Origin: Anaerocolumna sp.
GTDB lineage: Bacteria > Bacillota > Clostridia > Lachnospirales > Lachnospiraceae
Assembly (NCBI GenBank): GCA_029239455.1
Contig: JAQZAX010000019.1
Span: 1 to 46,216, forward strand
DNA: 46,216 nucleotides
Direction of reading: 5' to 3'
Below are positions 8,255 to 18,333 of this stretch, one piece after another. Position 1 is the first letter of the stretch. Every line of letters begins with the position of its first letter. The translations under genes were made by a program, and so were the position numbers. Below the pieces are notes generated by a model. It was not told the DNA's origin. It ran no database searches and saw nothing but the letters and a program-made list of their open reading frames with translations.

Positions 8255-9696
8255 TCCCCCATCGTAACATTAGATAAATGTTTATTCAGTTCAAAAAGCA
8301 AGGTTTTATTCTTTATTTTGGAGAAGGCCATTCCTTTGGATTCCTTACAGGCTTTCCTTTTCTTTTCCGCTGATAATTCTCCATCTTCATCGACTTTCTT
8401 TCCACAGATCATACAATGGATAAAAGCCCAGCAATTCTTGCAGTCCTCTTCCGTTAATTTGCCGATATTTAACACAGAATACACATTGTTCATTTCAAAC
8501 CCAGTAGTAAGAGAACCAAGATGCATGCAAGCCGATGTTTCACTTACTCGCTCACATGGATAAAAGTCACCCCTGTAATCTATAAATAACCGCATTTTAC
8601 CTGGTATACAGGGGCCTCCCGGTGCTGCCGTGTCCCCTAAGACTCCATACTTAATCTTCTGAATCTGATACTGCATATTCATAATTTCTTCTATTGTTGT
8701 TCTCTTAACGTCCTCTTTTTTAAATCGTTTTGCCGTAGACAATACGCCCAAAAACTGGTTATAAAAGCTGCCGTTCGTATACCTGGATGAAAATTGAACG
8801 GAATCATCCTCTTTCTCAACGATGGAATGATTAGCTCTCATTTTCTTAATATATTTGTCATGAAACAGGCTGTTTATCTCCTCATAACTGTTTTCCGGAT
8901 TGATTACCATGTTGGTTGACACCGTTTTGGCAAACTCCGGCTGCCTCTCCCATAATCTTTTGATATTCTTTACCACAGTATCATAGGAACCCTTATTATT
9001 CGCAGCAAAAACCCGGTTCTGATTATGGATTGATTTTGGCCCGTCAAGACTGATCATAAGATTAAACTTATTTTCGGCAAGATAATCAATAAGCTCATTT
9101 GTTAACAAAGTAGCATTGGTTGTTGTGGTAAATGTTAGTGGCCGTCCTTCAAACACCTTCTTAGCGTATTCCACTACCTGCTGAATCAGTTCCAGATTTA
9201 AAAATGGTTCTCCGCCATAAAAACTGATGTTAGGACCCTTGGTATCTATGGAGTGGGCAAAGTAAAAATCAACTGCCTTCTTTGCCGTCTCAAAAGTCAT
9301 CCTTTTATCGGAATGGCTTCTTTGACTTAGATAGTTACTCTCAGAATAGACGCAATAAGAACAACGTAAATTACAATTTTGTGTGACCTGCAAGGTAATA
9401 CTGTCTATCTTTCGTTCCAAAAAAAGTTCCAGATTGTCTGTTGCCGGGTGCTTTATCTCCTTTACCCGGTTTGTTAAAAGATATCCACAGTCTACTAACT
9501 CTTGATACTGACTGATAACTTCCTCTTTCGTTTGCTGAAGTTCCTGTTCGATATCCTTCATTACAGCGTCAATATAATTATATAATGGTTCATTGACTGA
9601 TACTATTTCATTTCGATTGGTTTCATAAAAGTAAAATCCTAATGGTGTTTTATATAATAGAATCAGTGGTTTTGGCTGTTTACTCTGTTGTACCAT
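8251..9696 (-). CDS. ccpM: Cys-rich peptide radical SAM/SPASM maturase (CcpM-like)
   Basis: CNLRCSYC (CxxxCxxC) motif; SPASM-type C-terminal cysteines (CIPGKMRLFIDYRGDFYPCERV...DCKNCWAFIHCMIC). Confidence 0.85.
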   Translation of the reverse strand: MVQQSKQPKPLILLYKTPLGFYFYETNRNEIVSVNEPLYNYIDAVMKDIEQELQQTKEEVISQYQELVDCGYLLTNRVKEIKHPATDNLELFLERKIDSITLQVTQNCNLRCSYCVYSESNYLSQRSHSDKRMTFETAKKAVDFYFAHSIDTKGPNISFYGGEPFLNLELIQQVVEYAKKVFEGRPLTFTTTTNATLLTNELIDYLAENKFNLMISLDGPKSIHNQNRVFAANNKGSYDTVVKNIKRLWERQPEFAKTVSTNMVINPENSYEEINSLFHDKYIKKMRANHSIVEKEDDSVQFSSRYTNGSFYNQFLGVLSTAKRFKKEDVKRTTIEEIMNMQYQIQKIKYGVLGDTAAPGGPCIPGKMRLFIDYRGDFYPCERVSETSACMHLGSLTTGFEMNNVYSVLNIGKLTEEDCKNCWAFIHCMICGKKVDEDGELSAEKKRKACKESKGMAFSKIKNKTLLFELNKHLSNVTMGE

Positions 9697-9716
9697 TCTA
9701 CTCCCCTCTCTTTTCT

Positions 9717-10382
9717 CTATACGGTTATCTTACCATCTTTCATGGTATAAACAATATCTGCCTGTTCCGCAACTCCCATATCATGGGTAATGATAATCAC
9801 CGTGTATCCCCTCTCATGAGATAAACTTTTTAAAATCTCCACGACGATCTCCCCATTAACAGTGTCAAGATTTCCCGTGGGTTCATCGGCAAGAAGAATT
9901 TTTCCTCCGGAAGCAAGTGCCCTTGCCACGGCGACTCTCTGCTGCTGCCCTCCGCTCATCATCAGCGGCAGCTGATTGCATATCCTCTCCTCAAGTCCCA
10001 CACTGGCAATCAGTTCCTTTCCAGTTTTTCTAGCTTCCTTTGCAGCTATACCCCTAAGTTCCATGGGGTAAGCTACATTTTCAAGTGCTGTTAATAAAGG
10101 AAACAGGTTAAAAGACTGATACACAACAGAAGCTGTCTCTCTTCGGTACCGATCCCGGTCCAGTTTGCTCATAGGTTGATCCTCTACATAGATTTCTCCT
10201 TTAGTTGGCAGGTCAAGGCCTGCTAACAAGGAGAGCAAAGTGCTCTTTCCGCTGCCGGAATGTCCGACGATTGCATACATTTTGCCTGCCTCAAAGGTAC
10301 AGGAAACATTGGATACTGCCTCTACGGTCTGATATTTGCTTTTATAGGTATAACTTACTTCATTTACTGCTAATATACTCAT
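9717..10382 (-). CDS. ABC transporter ATP-binding protein (MacB/LolD-type)
   Basis: Walker A GHSGSGKST, signature MSGGQQQRVAVARAL, Walker B ILLADEPTGNLD. Confidence 0.95.
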   Translation of the reverse strand: MSILAVNEVSYTYKSKYQTVEAVSNVSCTFEAGKMYAIVGHSGSGKSTLLSLLAGLDLPTKGEIYVEDQPMSKLDRDRYRRETASVVYQSFNLFPLLTALENVAYPMELRGIAAKEARKTGKELIASVGLEERICNQLPLMMSGGQQQRVAVARALASGGKILLADEPTGNLDTVNGEIVVEILKSLSHERGYTVIIITHDMGVAEQADIVYTMKDGKITV

Positions 10383-10395
10383 TATGATCCCTCCA

Positions 10396-11625
10396 TCAAT
10401 CAGTTTTAGAAAGTATTGCCATTACGCTGAACCGGTTCAGCAAAAGCAATGCAATGGTTGTTCCCAGCATATAAAAGATTATAAATGCGGCAAGAATAAG
10501 TCCCATGGTTGTAACCTTAAGATTTACAACAAATGCAGATATCACTGCTCCAAGAAAGCTTCCGGATAGCACAAGTATCAAGCTTTCCAGAAAAATGATG
10601 CGAAAGCATCCCATCTTGCTTGTTCCTAAAGAGCGCATAATGGCAAACTCGTTTCGTCTACTTTGCATTAATAGATAAGATGCGATAAACCCAATTGCGG
10701 CAACGATGACAAAAATCAATGGTGCAAAGCTCTTCAGCAAATTAAGGCTCTCTGTCAACTGCGTTGCCGACAGAATAAAGGTCTCGTCATTCATGGTCAT
10801 GGCCTCTCCCAACCGTTTAAAACCTTCCTGTACATTTACCGATTTAAATCCGATTTCCTGCATCTTACTCTTAAATTCATTGATTTTAAGCGGATCCTGT
10901 AAGGTAAATCTTCCGGAATTCCCATAGCAATCAATACCTGCGTCTTCGTAAGCACTTACAACATAATCTAAGGGACTGATAACATCCGGCAGTTCATCCG
11001 ATGCCATTCTAAACCTTGTGTAATAACTTCCTACTATTTTTAGCTTTACCGGTCCCAGTTTTTCATATTGGAACATCTGTCCTCCCGAAGTGTCATATTC
11101 CGGTGCATATACCACAAGGTTCAATTCGTCACCCAGTTTAAGATTATTTTTTTCTAAAAATGTTTCTCTTACAATGCAAGCCGCTTCCTCTCCCGTGAAA
11201 AAGCTTTCATCATAACCCTCAAGATATGTAACATCCTCTGCTGAAAATGCCGTAAATGCAGACAGCGTATTACAGCCAATAAACTGGATAATTGGGCGCT
11301 GTGACTGAGGGTCCTCAGCTGCAAGGTTGACATAAGATTGAATTGTATATACTTCGTCTGTTACTAATCCGGTCTCCTGAATTTGTTGCAGTTTTTCAAA
11401 TTCAATTTGAAGGCCTACCTCCTGACTCCCATCAATATTGCAGATTCTTGCCGTAACCGGAATTGTCTCCCCCAGTTTCATCAGCTGGTTCTCATTTCCC
11501 TCGATATTTTCCATGTACAATAACAGGAATAAGACAATCATTGCGGAAATCAGGAGCGAGAGAATACTTTTCTTTCTGTGACTTACAATGTTCTTCCTGA
11601 TTGTGTTAAAGACAAACATAAGCAT
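10396..11625 (-). CDS. FtsX-like ABC permease (MacB-type)
   Basis: 409 aa, N-terminal TM, extracellular region, C-terminal TM block with RRNEFAIMRSLGTSKMGC; adjacent to ATPase. Confidence 0.9.
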   Translation of the reverse strand: MLMFVFNTIRKNIVSHRKKSILSLLISAMIVLFLLLYMENIEGNENQLMKLGETIPVTARICNIDGSQEVGLQIEFEKLQQIQETGLVTDEVYTIQSYVNLAAEDPQSQRPIIQFIGCNTLSAFTAFSAEDVTYLEGYDESFFTGEEAACIVRETFLEKNNLKLGDELNLVVYAPEYDTSGGQMFQYEKLGPVKLKIVGSYYTRFRMASDELPDVISPLDYVVSAYEDAGIDCYGNSGRFTLQDPLKINEFKSKMQEIGFKSVNVQEGFKRLGEAMTMNDETFILSATQLTESLNLLKSFAPLIFVIVAAIGFIASYLLMQSRRNEFAIMRSLGTSKMGCFRIIFLESLILVLSGSFLGAVISAFVVNLKVTTMGLILAAFIIFYMLGTTIALLLLNRFSVMAILSKTD

Positions 11626-11740
11626 CCACTTTCCTTTCGTTTATTTTTTTGTTCCTTACATCATTATGATTACACTGAAGTGATTCAAGTCAGCGTTATA
11701 GTCTGGCAACCCAAACTCTTTCTTATTTTTCCATATTTGG

Positions 11741-11769
11741 ATTATACTCCCTTTTGATTTTGTAATCAA
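11741..11769 (-). promoter_or_regulatory. Candidate sigma-A promoter of the RiPP operon
   Basis: Reverse strand TTGATT-N17-TATAAT, ~110 nt upstream of the 11625 start. Confidence 0.6.
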
Positions 11770-11931
11770 TTACCAATGTATACAAAAATACACCTATGCT
11801 AATTGCCTATAATTGTTAAATTTATATATTGTTTCCTCTCTTCATGGGTATTTTTAACAATTACAACAATAAGTATTTTCCTTTGGTTACTGCGTAGAAA
11901 ATCCTAATAAATCCTGGAGTCCATAATTTTA

Positions 11932-11960
11932 TTGATTCTGAACCTGTGTAATGTTATACT
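11932..11960 (+). promoter_or_regulatory. Candidate sigma-A promoter of rqcH
   Basis: TTGATT-N17-TATACT. Confidence 0.5.
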
Positions 11961-12063
11961 AAGCACTATAAAAATAACCTATCCATTGGGATAAAATTGA
12001 AGAACAAATGATATGATGAAAAATGCCAGGGTAAATACCCTGTATAATACAAGGAGAATAATT

Positions 12064-13827
12064 ATGGCACTGGACGGACTGGTAATCTCCAATGTGGTCT
12101 ATGAATTAAAGGAAAAGCTGGTAGATGGCAGAATCAGCAAAATATCACAACCGGAGAAAGACGAATTAGTTCTGACAATAAAAAACAATAAAGAAACTCA
12201 CAAATTGTTCCTATCTGCCGGCGCAAGTCTGCCTCTGATTTATCTGACGGAAGAAAGTAAACAAAACCCCATGAATGCACCAGGCTTTTGTATGCTTTTA
12301 CGAAAGCATCTAAATAGTGCACGAATTCTAGATGTAACACAGCCCGGATTAGAAAGAATCATTCAGATAAAAATTGAACATTTAAATGAGCTGGGGGATC
12401 TATGCATCAAATTCCTAATTATCGAATTAATGGGAAAACACAGCAATATCATATTCTGTGATGATAACAATAGGATTGTAGATAGCATTAAGCATATCTC
12501 CCATTTGGTTAGTTCAGTTCGGGAAGTGTTGCCCGGAAGAGATTATTTTCTGCCGGAAACACAGCAAAAAGCTGATCCATTTAACCTAAGTTACGAAGAA
12601 TTTAGAGTGCAGGTATTGCAAAAACCCTTGTCTCTCGGAAAAGCAATCTACTCCTCTGTTACCGGGTTCAGCCCGCTCATGGCCAATGAAGTATGTTACC
12701 GTGCTTCTCTTGATTCCGAAGCTTCCACAAGTTCTGTCAGTGAGTTGCAGGGACTGCATCTCTATAATAACTTTGTAAGACTGATGGATGATCTAAGAGA
12801 GCATAACTATATACCTAATATCGTGTTTGAAAATGAGGTACCCGCCCAGTTTTCATGTTTACCTCTAACCTGTTTTAGTGAGCTTACTGCTAAAAATTAT
12901 GACTCTATCTCAACTGTACTTGAAACATTTTATGCCACTAAAAATACCGTGACACGTATTCGCCAAAAGTCAGTGGATTTACGAAAAATTGTAGCAAATG
13001 CCATAGAGCGCAATACGAAGAAATACGAATTGCAGTTAAAACAGTTAAAGGATACTGAGAAAAAGGATAAATACAAGGTATATGGGGAACTGATTAATGC
13101 TTATGGTTATCAATTGGAACCTGGAGCAAAATCTCTGACAGCCTTAAATTATTATACCAATGAAGAAATCACAATTCCCCTTGATGAAACCTTATCTGCC
13201 CTGGAGAATTCTAAACGGTATTTTGAAAAGTATAATAAGTTAAAGAGAACCTATGAAGCCGTTTCCTCTTTAATAGAAGAAACCAAGACTGATCTAGAAC
13301 ATTTAGATTCCATCCGTATCTCTCTTGATATGGCACTGGAGGAAGAAGATCTGGTAGAATTAAAAGAAGAATTAATGGAATATGGATATGTAAAACGAAA
13401 GTTTCAGCCCGGTAAAAAAGGAAGACCAAACGCACCGGTAAAAAAGCCTAAAATTACAAGCAAGCCCTTCCATTATATTTCGTCCGACGGCTTCCATATG
13501 TATGTCGGTAAAAATAATTATCAGAATGATGAACTTACATTTAAGTTTGCTGCTGGTGGAGACTGGTGGTTTCATGCCAAGAAAATGGCAGGCTCTCATG
13601 TTATTGTTCAAACCGGAGTCAATCCATTACCGGATAGAACCTTTGAAGAAGCAGCAAGGTTAGCCGCCTACTATTCTAAGGGTCGGGAGGCTGACAAGGT
13701 GGAAGTAGATTATACAGAGAGAAAAAATGTAAAAAAACCAAGTGGCGGCAAGCCAGGATTTGTCGTTTATTACACGAATTACTCCATGGTAGTTTCTCCT
13801 GATATTGGAGGATTAGAAGAAATTTAA
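12064..13827 (+). CDS. rqcH: NFACT-family ribosome quality control protein RqcH (Rqc2 homologue)
   Basis: MALDGLVISNVVYELKEKLVDGRISKISQPEKDELVLTI; C-terminal FHYISSDGFHMYVGKNNYQNDELTFKFAAGGDWWFHAKKMAGSHVIV. Start at 12064 preferred over 12013 (AAGGAGAATAATT just upstream). Confidence 0.93.
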   Translation: MALDGLVISNVVYELKEKLVDGRISKISQPEKDELVLTIKNNKETHKLFLSAGASLPLIYLTEESKQNPMNAPGFCMLLRKHLNSARILDVTQPGLERIIQIKIEHLNELGDLCIKFLIIELMGKHSNIIFCDDNNRIVDSIKHISHLVSSVREVLPGRDYFLPETQQKADPFNLSYEEFRVQVLQKPLSLGKAIYSSVTGFSPLMANEVCYRASLDSEASTSSVSELQGLHLYNNFVRLMDDLREHNYIPNIVFENEVPAQFSCLPLTCFSELTAKNYDSISTVLETFYATKNTVTRIRQKSVDLRKIVANAIERNTKKYELQLKQLKDTEKKDKYKVYGELINAYGYQLEPGAKSLTALNYYTNEEITIPLDETLSALENSKRYFEKYNKLKRTYEAVSSLIEETKTDLEHLDSIRISLDMALEEEDLVELKEELMEYGYVKRKFQPGKKGRPNAPVKKPKITSKPFHYISSDGFHMYVGKNNYQNDELTFKFAAGGDWWFHAKKMAGSHVIVQTGVNPLPDRTFEEAARLAAYYSKGREADKVEVDYTERKNVKKPSGGKPGFVVYYTNYSMVVSPDIGGLEEI

Positions 13828-13927
13828 TTTCTTAAACTCCAACTATAAATATTAGGATTCACCTGGCAAATGACATTGTTAATCAAACTATTGAATATAA
13901 TTATCAAAAGAAAGCTGGTAGAAAAAT

Positions 13928-14737
13928 ATGATTATTGCGGACTTTCACACACACACCCATCATTCCAGCGATTCCGTTGCTTCAATGCCAAGTATGGTCC
14001 AAAAAGCCATTGCTCTTGGTCTGCAAAAAATTTGTTTTACGGATCATATGGACTATGATTACCCCAAATCAAGTTCACTTACGTTTGTATTTGACACAGA
14101 GGAATACTTTAAAGAACTAGATCACATGAAGGAGCAGTATAAGGGAAAAATTGAAATTCTTAGAGGAATTGAATTAGGATTACAGCCTCATGTTGCAGAT
14201 AAATGTAATAGGTTACTAGATAACTATAATTTTGATTTTATCATAGGTTCTTCCCATCTGGCATTAAAGAAAGATCCTTATAATCCTGGGTATTGGGAAA
14301 ATAAAACTACGGAACAGGGTATTTTTGATTATTTTGAAGGAATTATTAAAAATGTTGCTGCCTTCAACCGTTTTCAAGTATATGGACATATCGATTATAT
14401 CATTCGCTATATCCCTGATAAAAGCTATGTATTCACGTATCAAAAGTATGCTGACATTATAGATGAAGTGATTAGGACAATTCTCTCTGCCGGACGTGGT
14501 ATTGAAGTAAATACTTCGGGATACAAATATGGTTTAGGTCAGACCCACCCCAGTGCAGATATTTTAAAAAGGTATAAAGAACTTGGCGGTGAATTAATCA
14601 CCGTTGGGTCAGACGGACACAGGCCAGAGCATCTTGCCTATGATTTTGACGTTGCTGAGCAGTTGCTGGTTTCTCTAGGTTATAAATATTATGCTACATT
14701 TAAAGATCAAAAACCTGAGTTTCATAAGTTAGGGTAG
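13928..14737 (+). CDS. PHP-domain histidinol-phosphatase-like protein
   Basis: MIIADFHTHTHHSSDS metal-binding motif; HIDYIIRY; SDGHRPEHLAYDF. Confidence 0.9.
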   Translation: MIIADFHTHTHHSSDSVASMPSMVQKAIALGLQKICFTDHMDYDYPKSSSLTFVFDTEEYFKELDHMKEQYKGKIEILRGIELGLQPHVADKCNRLLDNYNFDFIIGSSHLALKKDPYNPGYWENKTTEQGIFDYFEGIIKNVAAFNRFQVYGHIDYIIRYIPDKSYVFTYQKYADIIDEVIRTILSAGRGIEVNTSGYKYGLGQTHPSADILKRYKELGGELITVGSDGHRPEHLAYDFDVAEQLLVSLGYKYYATFKDQKPEFHKLG

Positions 14738-14740
14738 GGT

Positions 14741-14767
14741 AGGGTAGAATAAATTATATTCTACCCT
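14741..14767. terminator. Bidirectional terminator-like hairpin between convergent genes
   Basis: AGGGTAGAATA-AATTA-TATTCTACCCT, perfect 11-bp stem. Confidence 0.6.
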
Positions 14768-15194
14768 CTGCTGATTGCCAACCAACGAAAAGATTATATC
14801 GTTCCGTCTTAAAACGTAAAACGCAGTAATTCAAGTCATCCGGACCATTGAAATGCCGTCCCATTCCTGGATACCACATTTCCTGTTTGACAACAGGGTC
14901 TGTAATCACTTCAATGGTTCCGACTAATGTAATATTATATGCCCCATCTTTGTTAAAGCAAACGCTGGCCCGGTTGCAGTTCGCTATACGTTTTGACTTG
15001 TTGCTTTCAATTCCGGTGCAAAAGGTAAGCCAATTGATTCCATCTGCTTTTGATGCCGTAATTGTCGAAGCAGTTGGATAACCGTCTGCATCAATCAATG
15101 CCAAGATACAATACGGCTCTGAACCTTCCGGTGAGTGATGCGCTGTGTTTTGCATGATTATTTCCCCGGCTTTTTCAATTATCTCTATACTCAT
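14754..15194 (-). CDS. Pyridoxamine 5'-phosphate oxidase family (FMN-binding split barrel) protein
   Basis: MQNTAHHSPEGSEPYCILALIDADGYPTASTITASKADGINWLTFCTGIESNKSKRIANCNRASVCF. Confidence 0.8.
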   Translation of the reverse strand: MSIEIIEKAGEIIMQNTAHHSPEGSEPYCILALIDADGYPTASTITASKADGINWLTFCTGIESNKSKRIANCNRASVCFNKDGAYNITLVGTIEVITDPVVKQEMWYPGMGRHFNGPDDLNYCVLRFKTERYNLFVGWQSAEGRI

Positions 15195-15222
15195 TTTATT
15201 GCCTCCTATTTATTAGGTTTCA

Positions 15223-15957
15223 CTAACCCTTGATAAATTTCATTATTTTTTTCATATCTGCGCTGGGATTCAGCTTTAGGACCTGTTCGGCTATTTTCTG
15301 AATTGCTTTATCCTTCTCAATTTTAGCAGCCTTTTCAAATAGATCCTCACCCCAAAAACTTTCGGTCAGGCAGAACACAGTTGAGGACCAGCCATATTCT
15401 TCACCTTTCCTAGAAATTTTCTGCTGTCTGCCGCACATCGTCAGATACATTTTCATTTGCAGCTCTACCAAGGCCCTCTCAAACTGAGACTTTTGCTCTT
15501 TTTCAAAGCCAGCAAACTGCTTGATATCATGTAACGGCAACGATTTGTGGTTGGAAATGGTATCATAAATTCGTTTTGCGTGATAGCTGATTGTGCCACC
15601 CGCGTATTCATCCTCAAAGGTCATATTCCCCCGGCGAACTGCAAGAAAATAAGGAACCCATTCTTTTGTGATATAGCCACTCTTTTTGAAAAACAGCTTT
15701 GCATAAGCAATATCGTCGCGCTCGTTAAGCACACGCATACGCCATTCCCACGGATCGGTCTTAGGGTCGCCTGTGTGCCAGCATACAGGTGTATCATAAG
15801 GTGGCTCTTCATTCCAATTCCATGGAATCACTGAAAAAATCCCTTCGCTGTTACCACCGCCCATTGAAAATCCAGCATCTAGCAAAGCAGTTACAAAATC
15901 CTCATAATTTTTTATTGGTTTATCATTCAATCTAAAAACCTCCTTCTGTAACATCAT
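15223..15957 (-). CDS. AlkZ-related / winged-helix hypothetical protein
   Basis: 244 aa; DPWEWRMRVLNERDDIAYAKLFFKKSGYITKEWVPYFLAVRRG; family assignment from memory only. Confidence 0.55.
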   Translation of the reverse strand: MMLQKEVFRLNDKPIKNYEDFVTALLDAGFSMGGGNSEGIFSVIPWNWNEEPPYDTPVCWHTGDPKTDPWEWRMRVLNERDDIAYAKLFFKKSGYITKEWVPYFLAVRRGNMTFEDEYAGGTISYHAKRIYDTISNHKSLPLHDIKQFAGFEKEQKSQFERALVELQMKMYLTMCGRQQKISRKGEEYGWSSTVFCLTESFWGEDLFEKAAKIEKDKAIQKIAEQVLKLNPSADMKKIMKFIKG

Positions 15958-15992
15958 ACCCTAGTTAACACGACAACAGTATGTCCTGTTTA

Positions 15993-16895
15993 TTAATAGC
16001 TATTTAAAACATTTGCAGCAATTCTTTTTATATCCTCCGCAATATCTACTGGTTCAAGTACCTTTACCTTATCACCGAAGCCTAAAAGCCACGAAATTAT
16101 AAAGTCCCGGTTTGTATAACCGGTTTCAAGGCGTATCAGTCCTTCCTTTGTTTCCGTGTAACAATGCAGCCCGTATGTTTCAATAAGCTGGTAAGAAGCC
16201 AATGGGTCAAATAGTGCAACCAGTTTTTTATCATCTGAAAGATGTTCGTTAAAATCCCGTTTTTCGGAGGGCATTTCACGTGGAGTAAAAGTTTCGGCGC
16301 AAAGCTGCAAATCCCATAACCGCATAAGTTTGAACATGCGGAAATCCTGGCGTTTCGTGCAGTAACCAAACACATACCACGCAGCCCATTGGAAAATGAC
16401 AAACGCAGGTTCAATGCGGCGGTGTGTCATGCCTTTTTCATAGTAATAATCAAACTCAATGAATCTTTGTTCCTGGATGGATTTTTTAATGAGTTCAATC
16501 TTTTCCGTAAGACTTCCCTTATTGTGAGAGGCAAGGTCAATCACAATGGGTTCCCGAAGTGACACTACAGCGTCCCTGTTGGAGGAGATCTTGTCTAGTG
16601 TCCTTTCGATGTTTGACTTTTCCGAAACGCTTCCAATCCCTTTAAGTGCCGCAATAATCCCTGTTAGTTCATCGGTGGTGAGAATACTTTTATCCAGTTT
16701 GAACCCTTCTGCGATAGAGATACCCCCACCACCACCCTGATGTGTAATAATCGGTATGCCCGCCTGACAAAGCGCGTCAATATCACGCCCAATCGTACGG
16801 CGGGTAACCTCAAATTTTTCGGCAAGATAGGGGGCGGTTACCCTATCTTTTTGTAGTAAAATTGTTACTATTCCAAGCAAACGGTCAAGTTTCAC
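15993..16895 (-). CDS. YafY-type HTH + WYL domain transcriptional regulator
   Basis: N-terminal HTH (RLLGIVTILLQKDRVTAPYLAEKFEVTRRTIGRDIDALCQAGIPI) and WYL-like region (FQWAAWYVFGYCTKRQDFRMFKLMRL). Confidence 0.9.
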   Translation of the reverse strand: MKLDRLLGIVTILLQKDRVTAPYLAEKFEVTRRTIGRDIDALCQAGIPIITHQGGGGGISIAEGFKLDKSILTTDELTGIIAALKGIGSVSEKSNIERTLDKISSNRDAVVSLREPIVIDLASHNKGSLTEKIELIKKSIQEQRFIEFDYYYEKGMTHRRIEPAFVIFQWAAWYVFGYCTKRQDFRMFKLMRLWDLQLCAETFTPREMPSEKRDFNEHLSDDKKLVALFDPLASYQLIETYGLHCYTETKEGLIRLETGYTNRDFIISWLLGFGDKVKVLEPVDIAEDIKRIAANVLNSY

Positions 16896-17112
16896 TTTTA
16901 TCCCTCAATTCTTTCAATGTATGGTAAAATCAGGTAGATTATTTTGGTAATATAATATATAATACCATTAAGCTGTAGCAATAATATAACTACTTATTCC
17001 GATGTAAACAGCAATGGCATCAATTTTATTCATTAAATACTTAATAACAGCATTCATATTATTTATTATAGATTATATAGTCGCAATAATCTACATCTTT
17101 TTCCATCCATAA

Positions 17113-17156
17113 AAAAGGATGCGAAATCACTTAATATGACCTTGCATCCTTTTATT
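17113..17156 (-). terminator. Intrinsic terminator downstream of mnmA
   Basis: AAAAGGATGC...GCATCCTTTT; T-rich on reverse strand. Confidence 0.65.
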
Positions 17157-17194
17157 ATTAAATATTCATTCCATTATTAATTTATATTATTTTT

Positions 17195-17242
17195 TCTTTG
17201 TAATAATCTATCTTTGTAATATTCTATCTTTGTAATAATTTA
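17195..17242. repeat. 16-nt tandem repeat x3
   Basis: tctttgtaataatcta / tctttgtaatattcta / tctttgtaataattta. Confidence 0.9.
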
Positions 17243-17245
17243 CTT

Positions 17246-18322
17246 TTATAATATTGTCCCCCCGCCAATTACAATATCTCCCTGATAAAATACAACTGCC
17301 TGTCCTGGGGTAATCGCTCTTTGCGGTTCTTCAAAGATACATTCTACCGTATCGTCATTTATTTTTCGAATGATACATCTAGAGCCTTTATGGCTATAAC
17401 GTATTTTGGCATCTACCACCATTTCACCTTCCAGATCATCAATTGCCATAAAGTTAAGGCTGCCAGCCAATAATTTGTCACTATAGACTTCATCACTATT
17501 TCCTATCACAACTTCCTCTGTTTCCGGACGAATTGCCAGTACAAATACAGGATGTCCCATGGCAAGGTTTAATCCTTTTCGCTGTCCTACGGTATAGTGA
17601 ATAATGCCTTTATGCTTCCCAATTACTTTTCCGTCAGGAGTGACAAAATTGCCAGCCTTAGGGATTTTACCTGTATATTCTGTGATAAATTTTGCATAAT
17701 CATTATCTGGAATAAAACAAATCTCCTGGCTGTCCGGTTTATTAGCAATTCTTAAATTTATGCCTTTGGCGATTTCCCTGATTTCTTCTTTGGTATATTC
17801 ACCAACGGGCATTAAGGTATGAGCCAGTTGATATTGTGTTAAATTATATAAAGCGTAAGTCTGGTCCTTGGCGGCTGTCGCAGACTTTTGCAACGCATAT
17901 CTTCCATTCTCTAACTGTACGACTCTTGCATAATGTCCAGTTGCGATATAATCTGCACCAATATCTAAAGAACGTTTTAATAAGGATTCCCACTTCACAT
18001 ATCGATTACAGGCAATACATGGATTTGGAGTATGTCCTTTTAGATATTCTTCTGCGAAGTAATCAATCACTGCCGTTTTAAATTCTCGCTTAAAGTTCAT
18101 AACATAATAAGGAATATCAAGAGCATTGGCTACCCGTCTTGCATCGTCTACAGCAGATAATCCACAGCAGCCTCCGCTTTCCTCCTGAACAAAATTATCC
18201 TCATCCTGCCATATCTGCATGGTAACTCCAATTACATCATATCCCTGTTCCTTTAAAAGATAAGCTGCTACAGAAGAATCAACTCCACCGGACATACCTA
18301 CAACTACTTTTTTGCGCTCCAA
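17246..18322 (-). CDS. mnmA: tRNA-specific 2-thiouridylase MnmA
   Basis: [33 protein letters not shown]; CxxC-type catalytic cysteines ([14 protein letters not shown]). Confidence 0.96.
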   Translation of the reverse strand: MERKKVVVGMSGGVDSSVAAYLLKEQGYDVIGVTMQIWQDEDNFVQEESGGCCGLSAVDDARRVANALDIPYYVMNFKREFKTAVIDYFAEEYLKGHTPNPCIACNRYVKWESLLKRSLDIGADYIATGHYARVVQLENGRYALQKSATAAKDQTYALYNLTQYQLAHTLMPVGEYTKEEIREIAKGINLRIANKPDSQEICFIPDNDYAKFITEYTGKIPKAGNFVTPDGKVIGKHKGIIHYTVGQRKGLNLAMGHPVFVLAIRPETEEVVIGNSDEVYSDKLLAGSLNFMAIDDLEGEMVVDAKIRYSHKGSRCIIRKINDDTVECIFEEPQRAITPGQAVVFYQGDIVIGGGTIL

Positions 18323-18333
18323 GTAATTACCTC

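Noticed and set aside
13211-13611. Antisense ORFs within rqcH
   Set aside because: Overlap a conserved NFACT coding region; no independent evidence.
16968-17057. 29-aa hydrophobic ORF on minus strand (MNAVIKYLMNKIDAIAVYIGISSYIIATA), possible small toxin
   Set aside because: No Shine-Dalgarno, no recognisable antisense antitoxin promoter; chance ORF in an AT-rich spacer is equally likely.
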